Assembly: GCA_030704615.1 (NCBI GenBank)
Contig: CM060731.1
Location: 21,824,001-21,888,000 of the forward strand
Direction: 5' to 3'
Origin: Takakia lepidozioides
Lineage: Eukaryota > Streptophyta > Takakiopsida > Takakiales > Takakiaceae
DNA: 64,000 nucleotides
Made by a program: the position numbers and the translations under genes. Under the pieces are notes generated by a model. The model was not told the DNA's origin. It did not search any database and saw only the letters and a program-made list of their open reading frames with translations. Shown in pieces: positions 13,430 to 22,435 of the stretch. Every line of letters starts with the position of its first letter. The first letter of the stretch is position 1.

Positions 13430-14555
13430 GAGCTTTCTTGTCAAGAGGATAAATTTGTTAGTAGGTCTGTACATGTTATTGGCTAACGTTCGGTAGTCCA
13501 ATAATTGAGGAGCCCATTCACACTTCAGCAATGCTTAGTGGAGAAAACATGTTTGTAGAAAAGCTTTCTCGTAGTGGCCTTCTGAATGTGGATGCAGAAA
13601 TGAGAGAGAATCACTATTTGCTGCTAGAGAGGGAGAGGAAAGAGAGTTTGTTTTTCATTTTCAGTGCAGTATTGTTTTTCCAATCTCTCCCCATCAATAG
13701 GGGTGCATTGGTTTGAGTGCAGCACAAGAATGCTGCCTCAATAATTTAGAGTTTTAACTTGTATGAGATTGGTAGAGTATTTTAGGATTTTTTGGCTGGG
13801 TAGGGTGGAAATTGAGTTATGAAGAGGCATTAGATTTTACCATATGTTTGTGACCTTACTCTGGATGACTTTATAAAGTGCAAGTTTCTTCTGTGACATT
13901 CCCTACCTTTGCCAAGATAAGCCTGCGATAACTCGGTGATATTCATAGCCTGCACTTCTATGCTTGCTTTCTGTTGTCCGTTGAGTCACTGTAGCAGGGG
14001 AGATTGTGAATGTTATTATCACACTTTGGACATGCTACTGCTATCCAGCTTCGAAACGTTAGTTAGTGTATGGTGGCGCTTGCGGTGGTGGTGGCTAGGT
14101 TTTGAGTACACAGGTGTCTTAGTAGTGCTCCAATGTTCCCAGTTAATTTTGGGTGCACGAAGTTGACAAACTTTTGTTCAAATTCACCAAGCATTTCACT
14201 AGTTTTTTTCATATCACGTGCGCACAAAGGTATATTTATACTAGGCTATATTCTTAAAATTTTGTATTTTTTTTCACCCTATCTTTAGGTAATATTGTAA
14301 AACCCTTTGTTTTCAAACACCCTATTTTTCTTTATAATTTTTTTTACAACAATTAATTAGATCCTATTTTTAAATAATTACAAAATTTCAAAGCATTTAC
14401 ACAAACAAGTACATTCCATATAACATAAGTAAAACTCTGGATTTTTTGTGACAACTTTTTTTTTTAAAGTGAGTGAAAGGATATTGTCTTACCATATCTT
14501 CTAAGTAAAACTTTTCTAAAATTTACCTCAAAAAATAAATTGCACCCCAAATTAC
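13430..14555. other. AVP2 3' flank, AT-rich spacer
   Basis: Follows the pyrophosphatase stop codon. It probably holds the 3' UTR for the first few hundred bases, then becomes AT-rich with T and A homopolymers (14200-14540) as it approaches the LTR of the next element. No coding exon or structural RNA recognised. Confidence 0.5.
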
Positions 14556-14729
14556 CAAGAGTAACTTGGGAAATTGCTCATGAAGTTTTTTTTGGAGGAA
14601 ACTTTTCCATCAAGATACCTCCTTTGTTTAAGAAAGTTTTTCCATCAAGATACCTCATTTGTTTAATGAAACTTTTTAATCAAGAAACCTCATTTGGGGA
14701 AGCCTCTTAAGGAACCGCCTAGTAGTCAG

Positions 14730-14737
14730 TATATATA
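14730..14737 (+). promoter_or_regulatory. TATA box of element A LTR
   Basis: TATATATA, 28 bp upstream of 14758, which fits the usual 25-35-bp spacing to a plant transcription start. The same box at the same relative position is present in copy 2 (42068-42075). It fixes the predicted 5' end of the retrotransposon RNA. Confidence 0.7.
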
Positions 14738-14757
14738 GCAGGCGAGACTGCACACTC

Positions 14758-14771
14758 TTTAGTCTCGCCAA
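14758..14771 (+). promoter_or_regulatory. Predicted mRNA 5' end and self-primer of element A
   Basis: TTTAGTCTCGCCAA starts 28 bp downstream of the TATA box and is the exact reverse complement of 15052-15065, the site just after the LTR. In Tf1-type elements the first nucleotides of the RNA fold back on the primer site and prime reverse transcription in place of a tRNA. The position and complementarity fit that scheme. The mechanism is inferred, not shown. Confidence 0.6.
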
Positions 14772-15051
14772 CACAAGTTCAAGCTACTCTTGTTCCCAGT
14801 CCCAGTACTCCAGTCCAGCTTCCAGTACTTCAGTCCAGTTTCCAGTATCTGGTACCCAGTCCAGTTTCCAGCATTCCAATATTCGAGTCGAGTTCCAATA
14901 TCTTGTACTCTTGTCTATTGTTATAAAGATCATTCTTAATTCATGTTTACCCACCATGCATTCGGCCACGCCGACCTTGATTTTTTGTCTAGTCTTGTAC
15001 CTCTAGTCTGGTCTCTTGTTTGAGTTTAGTCAAGTTCTCGTCATTGACAGT

Positions 15052-15065
15052 TTGGCGAGACTAAA
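15052..15065 (+). promoter_or_regulatory. Primer-binding site of element A copy 1
   Basis: TTGGCGAGACTAAA, two bases after the CA that ends the LTR. It is the exact complement of the predicted RNA 5' end at 14758-14771. The alternative is a host tRNA ending in AGTCTCGCCA, which I cannot exclude. Confidence 0.65.
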
Positions 15066-15108
15066 GTTTGTTCCTTAATTAGTTAAGATAAAAGGCATAT
15101 TTGCGGAA

Positions 15109-16062
15109 ATGGTCGCCACATTGCAGAGTCTTCAGCTCCAGATGCAAGAATTTCGTACCTCTACCGCCCAATTACAAGCTAATCAGTCTCAAGATCTTGG
15201 CAACGCTCTCCACAATTTGCAACAACAAATTTCAGAGTTAAAGGAGTCGAACAATGGATCTTCAACCATACGACTCTTTACTGCAACAGCTCCTACTGCA
15301 ACGGTTCATCTTCAACAGATTACGAGAGAACCAAAGATCAGCATGCCCGAGAAATTTGATGGGACAAGATCAAGATTTCGCGGTTTTGTTCAACAAATAC
15401 GACTGTTCTTACGATTACATCCACAATGCTACCCCGATGAAGGTAATCAAGTGGGATTCGTGGGCACCCTTCTATCAGGCACTACCATATCTTGGTTTGC
15501 ATCGCTATTAAAAAAAAAATGACATTTACTATACAATTTTGAAGCATTCATGTCCAAGTTCACTGCAACGTTTAGAGAAAATGATAGGGAGAGAGTTGCA
15601 GAGACAAAGATGCGAAATCTTCGACAATGAGTACGTCGTGCTTCCGTTTATGCTGCCGAATTTCGACAACTTGCGTGCGACCTCGACTGGAATGAGAAGA
15701 GCCTCATAAGTCAGTTTCGATGTGGGTTAAAGGATGATGTAAAAGATTTATTGCTGACAATGTCAAACGTGAGCACACTTAGCGAATTCATCACCCAAGT
15801 CATTGCATGCGATAATCGTTTGTTCGAAAGACGTCAAGAAAAGCGATCTGGATGGTCGACGACGAATCATGCCGCTGCTACTACGGCACCTAACACAACG
15901 ATCCATCAGACATCCAGTAAGGATCCTATGCAGATTGATGCTGTCCGATTCAAGCCATTGACGCCACAAGAAAAACAAAGACGGCGCTCGAATGGATTAT
16001 GTCTCTATTGCGGAGAAGAAGATTACATAGCATTAAATTGCCACATCGACTGGCGATCGTGA
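15109..16062 (+). pseudogene. Element A gag, broken
   Basis: Retrotransposon capsid protein. It starts at the ATG at 15109 with a glutamine-rich N-terminal stretch, then a capsid-like segment (PEKFDGTRSRFRGFVQQ) in the first frame. The frame is lost near 15520 around an A-run and resumes at about 15751. A C-terminal zinc knuckle reads CLYCGEEDYIALNC. In copy 2 the same knuckle is CLYCREEDHIALNC, so the metal-binding histidine has become tyrosine here. Confidence 0.8.
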
Positions 16063-16065
16063 AAA

Positions 16066-18890
16066 ATTTCTGCAAGACAGAAATGTAGAAATATCAAAGG
16101 TATTCAACCTCTGTTCCTTGGAGCTAGAGATTTCATGAGAGCTACCAAAAAAGATGCGGCATTTGCACTTTATGATCAAGACCACAACAGACAAAGGTAC
16201 TTCGACATTACACACTCAATATCAAGATTTCAAGGATGTATTCGAAAAGAAAAATGCAGACATATTGCCAGAACATCGACCTTATGACTGTGTAATTGAG
16301 TTACAAGAAGGAGCCCAACCACCATTCGGCCCAATCTATAACTTATCCCAGATGGAGTTGGCTGCATTACGTGAGTACATTGATGAAAATTTGTCGAAGA
16401 ACTTCATCCGACATTCAAAATCACCTGCGGGGGTGCCTATCTTGTTTGTGAAAAAGAATGACGGATCATTGCGCATGTGTGTGGACTATCGCGGTCTCAA
16501 CAAAGTCACAATTAAAAATCGTTATCCGCTGCCGCTAATTTCTGGGCTTCTCGACCGACTGGGACGAGCAAAGATTTTCACCAAAATTGACTTGAGATGA
16601 GCTTATAACCTTGTACCGATAAAAGAAGGAGACGAATGGAAAACAACTTTTCGAACAAGGTACGGACATTTTGAATAGAGTGTTATGCCTTTTGGTCTTA
16701 CAAATGCTCCAGCAATTTTCCAACATATGATGAATGACATCTTTCGAGAATTCTTAGATGACTTTGTAGTCATCTATTTGAACGATATTTTGATATTTTC
16801 ACATAATGAAGAAGAACATGGCCGCCATGTACGCCTTCTCCTTGATAAATTAAGAGAAATAAGACTATATGCCAAGTTGGAAAAATGTCTTTTCCATCAA
16901 TCTGAGGTCGAATTTCTGGGCTACATTATTTCCGACAAATGCGTCTTTATGGATCAGAAGAAAATACAAACCGTCATCGAGTGGATTAAACCAACTTCGG
17001 TCCGAGATGTACAATGTTTTCTGGGATTTGCAAATTTCTATAGAATCTTCATCAATGACTACTCCAAAATTGCTGCACCATTGACACGACTCACAGAGAA
17101 GGACAAATTTGTATGGGACGAGAAGGCTGACCATGCATTTGAAAGGCTGAAGCAGACATTTACAACGGCTCCATTACGCGTACATGTAGACCCATCTAAA
17201 CAATTCTTTTTGGAAGCCGATGCATCGGATTTTGCACTTGGTGCGGTACTCTCTCAATATGGTACAGATGGCCGACTCCACCCTGTTGGTTTTCGTTCTC
17301 GCAAATTTTCCGCTGCGGAGATCAATTAATGACAAAGAACTTCTAGCAATTATCGATGTTTTTGAGGAGTGGCCTCATCTATTGGAGGGAGCTAAACATC
17401 TGGTCACTGTCTATACCGATCACAAAAACCTCGAGTATTTTATGAGTGCTCGTGTTTTGAATCGACGTCAAGCGAGATGGAGTATGTCACTAGCAAGGTT
17501 TGATTTTGTTATTACCTACCGTCCCGGACATCTTCAAGGAAAACCAGATGTTCTTTCTCGACGGTTGTATCCTGCACCTAAAGAAGGGAATGCAGTTTTG
17601 ACCAACAGAAATCCATCATCTTGAAACCAGCAAATCTCCAATTGAATATGCTATTAATGTCCACCTATAACAATACAGAGATCATAAAGGAGATTCAGGA
17701 AGCACTGAAGGGCGACCAATTTGCTACGACACTACGAAGTCAACTAAATCGACCTCGAGACAACCCACATGTTACAAACGACTTCGAATTCAAAGATGAT
17801 TTCATGATCTTCCGGCTGTAGGACATTTCAGCTTCAACAAAACAATGGAATTGATATCCATGGACTATTGGTGGCCGCAGATGTGGAAACTCGTGAAAGA
17901 ATTTATAAAATCTTGCGACACGTGTGCTAGAGCGAATGGACCACGACATTGACCTTACGGCCTTCTTCAACCAATACCCATTCCCAATGGTCCATGGTCG
18001 TCCGCGTCTATGGACTTTATTACGGACCTTCCAATTTCCAAGACCACCGATTCAATCCTTATTATTGTAGATCGTTTTACAAAGATGACACATTTCATTC
18101 CATGTAATAAGACGGTTACCGGCGAGGAAACTGCAAGACTCTTCCTCAATAATATCTACTGTATTCATGGACTCCGAAGGACATCGTATCTGATCGAGGA
18201 CCACAGTTCATATCAAATTTATGGAGGGGATTATTTCACATATTGGATACTAAGATCAATTTCTCTACAGCTAATCATCCACAGATTGATGGTCGAACCG
18301 AACACGTAAGCCAGATTTTGGAGCAGTATCTTCGTTGTACGATAAATTATCACCAAGATAATTGGACGGACCTTCTGTCATTGGCTGAGTTTGCCTACAA
18401 CAACACTACACATTCTTCAACCAAGAAAACTTCATTTTTCTCCAATTATGGTCATCATCCTCGAGCAAATCATTTCCATATGAAGACTGTTGGAAGCCCT
18501 GCTGTAGAAAACCTTGCTACTCATCTTGCTACGATTCATAAGGAGCTTACATTCCACCTCGCAGAAACTCAAAAACAATACAAGGAGTATGTCAACTCCA
18601 ACCCCAGTTCAAGGTCGGAGATCGTGTTTGGCTTCTTCGACGGGACATACAAACCTCGCGACCATCAAGGAAGTTGGATTATCAACGTCTGGGACCATTC
18701 AAAATTATTCGACAAATAAATCCTGTCAGTTTTCGGCTTGAACTCCCACGAAGTATGCGCATCCATCCAGTCTTTCATGTTTCATTATTGGAGTTGTAAC
18801 ATCCATCGAATATTCAAGGGAGAATTTCCGTATCACCTCCACCAATCGAAGTCAATCAGGAAATCGAGTATGATTCCTCTGATTCTGATG
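16066..18890 (+). pseudogene. Element A pol remnant (RT, RNase H, integrase; protease lost)
   Basis: Polyprotein in several frames. RT part: [20 protein letters not shown] (about 16470-16530), a stop in the KIDLR block at about 16600, then [16 protein letters not shown]. The catalytic YLDD box reads YLND (AAC at 16781-16783), so the polymerase would be dead. RNase [19 protein letters not shown] to [11 protein letters not shown] (17200-17450), broken by a frameshift near 17330. Integrase: WSSASMDFITDLPISK at about 18000, and FAYNNTTHSSTKKTSFFSNYG at about 18390. The tail PPPIEVNQEIEYD is where plant and fungal chromoviruses start their chromodomain, but the sequence then becomes an acidic run and enters element B. 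Confidence 0.85.
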
Positions 18891-18901
18891 AAGAAGAAGA
18901 A

Positions 18902-19849
18902 GTGAGTGAGGATGAAGGGAAGAAAGTAGCTGCAGACATGCAAAGTAATGAAGGGACTTTGGCTGAAGTAATATGCCAGACCAAAGCAAAGATTACCATT
19001 GGACAGCTATTGGCTGTGGCACCTTATTGTAGACACAGGCTGTATCAAGCAATCAATCGAATTGCCCAGGAGACGGGAAACACAGACCTGAACAGCAAGG
19101 TGACCAGTTATAATGTGAAGCCGGAAGGGCGAGAAACAGTCATGGACTTTGATGATTCTATGCCAGTAATCCAATTGAGAATTGGAAGCACAGAACTAAC
19201 TGATGTACTGATAGATAGAGGCTCTAGAGTAAATATCATGACAGACCAATTAAGAAAGAAGCTTGGTCTAAGTAACATGAAACCAGCCCCATTTACAGTA
19301 ACAATGGCAGATCAAAGGAGTGTACAGCCATTGGGATTAATAAGAGGAGTTAAGATACAGATACAGAAGATGATCTTTATGATCACAGTAACTGTGTTGA
19401 AGATGGATGAAGTCATGGAGGCTTACTCCATATTATTGGGACGTCCGTGGCTGAAACAGGCCAGGGTATTCCATGACTGGAATTCTCAGTTACTAACCGT
19501 GCATAATGGGATGCACGAGATACAAATTACTACAAAGAAATCTAGTAGATTACCTGCTACGAGAAGACCTCAAGGAGTCAGAGAGTATGACTGGAGAGGA
19601 GGACTGGATGAGGAGCAAGAAGCTACCATGTTTGCTGCACACCCAGAGTGGGAGCAGGTTGCAGAGATGCGGCTGGAAGGCCTAAGTTGTTTAAGAAGTA
19701 TCTGCTGTGGTGTAGTGTCAGCAACACCAATTGAAGAGGAAACGAGCAGTTACCCATCACATTTCTATGAAGAAAGAGAAGGAGAAATGGAAATCCTAGA
19801 GGAACCAGCCACTGTGAGTTTACAGGATGAAGTGGTGACTGGTTGGTGA
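18902..19849 (+). pseudogene. Element B protease region
   Basis: An open stretch of 315 codons with no ATG of its own at the left; it is the inside of a polyprotein. An aspartic protease-like core reads LRIGSTELTDVLIDRGSRVNIM, followed by a LGRPWLKQ block that usually closes this domain. The usual D-T/S-G catalytic triplet is D-R-G (19214-19222), which would disable the enzyme. The reading frame runs back in phase into the acidic tail of element A. Confidence 0.75.
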
Positions 19850-19856
19850 TGAGCAG

Positions 19857-20805
19857 GTGAGGGAAGTGAATGTGGGAGCTGAAGAGGAACCGAGGATGGT
19901 GAAGGTAGGAGCTGAATTGGAGCCAGAATTCTTTGAAGAAGCTAAGAGTTTGTTCATCAAATACAGAGATGTATTTGCTTGGAGCTATGAGGATCTAAAA
20001 GGGATACCACCTGAAATCTGTCAGCATAAGATTGAACTGGAACCAGGATCAGTACCAATCAAGCAGGCAAGGTACAGAATGAATCCAACTATGCACAGAA
20101 GGTTGGAGAAGAGATCAAGAAGTTGGCTGAGGCTAAGTTTATATACCCAATAGAGTATACAACTTGGTTGTCACCCATTGTGATAGTTCCCAAGAAGAAT
20201 GGTAAACTAAGAGTTTGTGTGAACTACAAGAAACTAAATGCTTGTACGAAGAAAGATCATTTCCCTTTGCCATTCACAGAAGCAGTATTGGACATTGTGG
20301 CAGGCCATGAGATGTACTCATTCATGGATGGCTTCAGTGGTTATAATCAAGTGCAAGTGGCAGAAGAAGACCAAGGAAAGACAGCTTTCATCACAGACTG
20401 GGGTGCTTATGCATACAAATTCATGCCCTTTGGACTTTGTAATGCACCAGCAACCTTTCAGAGAGTGATAAGTGAATCTTTTCATGAGTATCTGGATGAT
20501 TTCATGCAGGTGTTCTTGGATGATTTCAGTGTGTACAGCTCTAAGAATGAGCACTTGCATAAATTGGAGTTATGTCTGGCGAGATGTAGGATGAGAGGTC
20601 TGGGCCTGAATCCAGAGAAGTGTACTTTCTGTGTGAACTCAGGGGTGCTTCTGGGACACGTTGTGTGTAAGAGGGGACTTCTTGTGGATCCCAGGAAAAC
20701 AGAGGCCATTAAAGCCTCTCCACCACTAGTGAATGTTAAGAATCTAAGGAGATTCCTTGGACAAACCAGCTATTACAGAAAATTTGTCAGACGGTATGCA
20801 CAGAT
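19857..20805 (+). pseudogene. Element B reverse transcriptase, interrupted by element C
   Basis: The N-terminal part (FIKYRDVFAWSYEDLKGIPP) is in one frame to about 20100. A frameshift moves the rest to the frame holding AEAKFIYPIEYTTWLSPIV, KLRVCVNYKKLNACTKKDHF, MPFGLCNAPATFQ and the catalytic box FLDDFSVYS. It then continues to the thumb and connection region (LRRFLGQTSYYRKFVRRYAQ), where element C begins exactly at 20806. Across the insertion the frame resumes with AAPMSQLLKKDAVFAW at about 27782. Confidence 0.85.
20801..20805 (+). repeat. Target site duplication, left copy (CAGAT)
   Basis: CAGAT directly before the left LTR of element C. The right copy at 27779-27783 is GAGAT, one mismatch. 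Removing element C and one copy restores the RT reading frame of element B (YAQ followed by MAAPMSQ), which supports this as the integration site. Confidence 0.8.
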
Positions 20806-21529
20806 TGTCGCACACCTCGATTCGGTAAACTCCCCTTCAAGTCATAGTTACTCGCTTTGATGCGCGCGCCTGACTCCCAACCTGGCCGCCGGGCCAACTT
20901 GGAGTTTCGGCTGCTCACCGGGACATAACGGTCCCCTTCCGCTTCCCTCTAAACCCTCCACCTATTTGGGACTAGGAGAATTCCCTTTGGTAGATGGCAG
21001 TCCGGAACAGCTCCCCACTCTTTGGTCGCTTTCCGGCTCGCTCGCTTACTCACTAGTTTTTGGTCACCAACGGGCTTGCACCGTTCTCGGGGTTACTACT
21101 CCCTATATATACTTCTGTAGCTGTCCGCGGGGGTTTCATAACCAGCCATGCCATTTTATGGCGAACCACCACGAAAACCCTCGACTCCCGGTGGTGAGTC
21201 GCGGTGAGTCTTGGCCCACTCACCGCGGCCCCAATGGACCGTGATGAGTCCCAAGACTCCCCAGGACTCCCACCTCGAGGTCTCCACCCCATGGTGAGTC
21301 CTATGCCACCCCCACTAAGTCCCACTAAGCTACCACCACCCCTTGTGGAGCCACCTACACCGCAACCCGGTGTGCGGGGCTCCACCTAGTGAGCGCCTCT
21401 GCCTCCTTGAGTGCCTTGGGCACTCAAGGGTGCTTCAGCCCCCCATACCTATCGCCGCCGCTGCCCCCACCACAGGGGCAGCCCCTCATGTGTCCCGACC
21501 CCCTGCCCTCAAGGCAAAGGGCCGCGACA
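20806..21529 (-). repeat. 3' LTR of element C (left copy)
   Basis: 724 bp, starting TGTCGCACACC and ending GGCCGCGACA. It is GC-rich in its second half, with many GGTGAGTC/CCACTAAG-type short motifs. Differences from the other LTR that I can see: three single-base indels (near 21090, 21501 and 21524) and a few substitutions. Confidence 0.93.
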
Positions 21530-22435
21530 CACACCCCTACCAACAGGGAGTCGATGTCCTCATCGACTTGTCCATTTTGTAGAAACGAACATCCAAGTTG
21601 TGGCGTCCCACATCAAGGAGTTTGTTTCCGTACCATGGCGTCCCATGGCAAAGAACCAAACCCCACACTTGACTCCACTCTCCACTAGCTAGTTCGGCCG
21701 ACTTCCTCCAAGTCCCGGCCAAAGGTGGAGCCTCTCCAGCTCCTCCCAGTGCACTCTTCTTGGCCTACTTCAAGGCCAAGGAACGATCCTCCCCGAGGAT
21801 CGAATCGCCTTACTGCAACAACATTGCTTGCGATCGCTCATGATGCCGCTTTTGGCATCACCTTGAGCAAGGGTTCACCTGAAACCCTCTTTGACTAGGA
21901 AGATAACCTTGAACCAACCGTGCGCCCCAATCACTACAATTGGGTCCGCCTTGGAATGCTGGCCTGAGGTACGGGAACACGCCGAAGCCGCACTACGACT
22001 TCGTCCCGAGGCTACACGATTATAGTACGTGAACGGAAGCACGTAGCTTCCGCGTTAGCCCGCACTACAAGGCAACCCCCTCGGTAGCGCAGTTATAGTA
22101 CGCGCACGCGCCAGGTGCGCACTAGCACTTGAACTCCCAAATAAGGCGCAAGTTTCCTTGCCCCTTGGATGGGAGTCACCCGATTTCGGCACTGCGCAAA
22201 CACACGATTAACCCAATTTACCTCTCCCACTTTTGTAAGCTAGCATGCATTCTACACACCAGCCAACCACACCATGCATCACCATTCCAAACACAATAGG
22301 ACGCACAATATTTGGAACCCATTTCCTTTATCACAAATTTTTGTACAATACAAGTTTTTGCAATCGGATTCCTGAGCTAGCTAAACCGGGCTAAGCATGC
22401 ATTTCCTCCCCCACGCTCCAAGGTTGATGTCCCCA
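21530..22435. other. Element C 3' noncoding region
   Basis: About 0.9 kb between the end of pol and the 3' LTR. No coding frame is supported. On the minus strand the bases next to the LTR (21530-21545) read TGTTGGTAGGGGTGTG, a modest purine-rich tract in the position where the polypurine primer should lie. Imperfect repeats of AGTACGTGAACG/AGTACGCGCACG-like sequence occur at about 22020-22110. Confidence 0.5.

Larger units (their letters stand above)
14556..15049 (+). repeat. 5' LTR of element A copy 1
   Basis: About 490 bp, shared with the LTR of copy 2 (to 42386). Both end in TCATTGACA just before the primer site. It contains a TATA box at 14730-14737 and runs of CCAGT/CAGTA-type short repeats at 14798-14880. 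The start is uncertain because no second LTR of this copy survives for comparison. Confidence 0.7.
14556..18890 (+). mobile_element. Element A copy 1: degraded, 3'-truncated Ty3/gypsy chromovirus with self-priming layout
   Basis: LTR retrotransposon remnant read on +: 5' LTR to 15049, primer site at 15052-15065, gag from 15109, then pol pieces in the order RT, RNase H, integrase, and the start of a chromodomain-type tail that breaks off at about 18890. The 3' LTR is missing, and the sequence passes directly into element B. The protease is deleted: the gag zinc knuckle at 16005-16045 joins a segment (IDWRSRKIS) that lies after the protease in copy 2. Many stops and frameshifts are present. The left edge is only approximate; it is set where similarity to copy 2 begins (near the AAATTACC of both). 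Confidence 0.85.
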
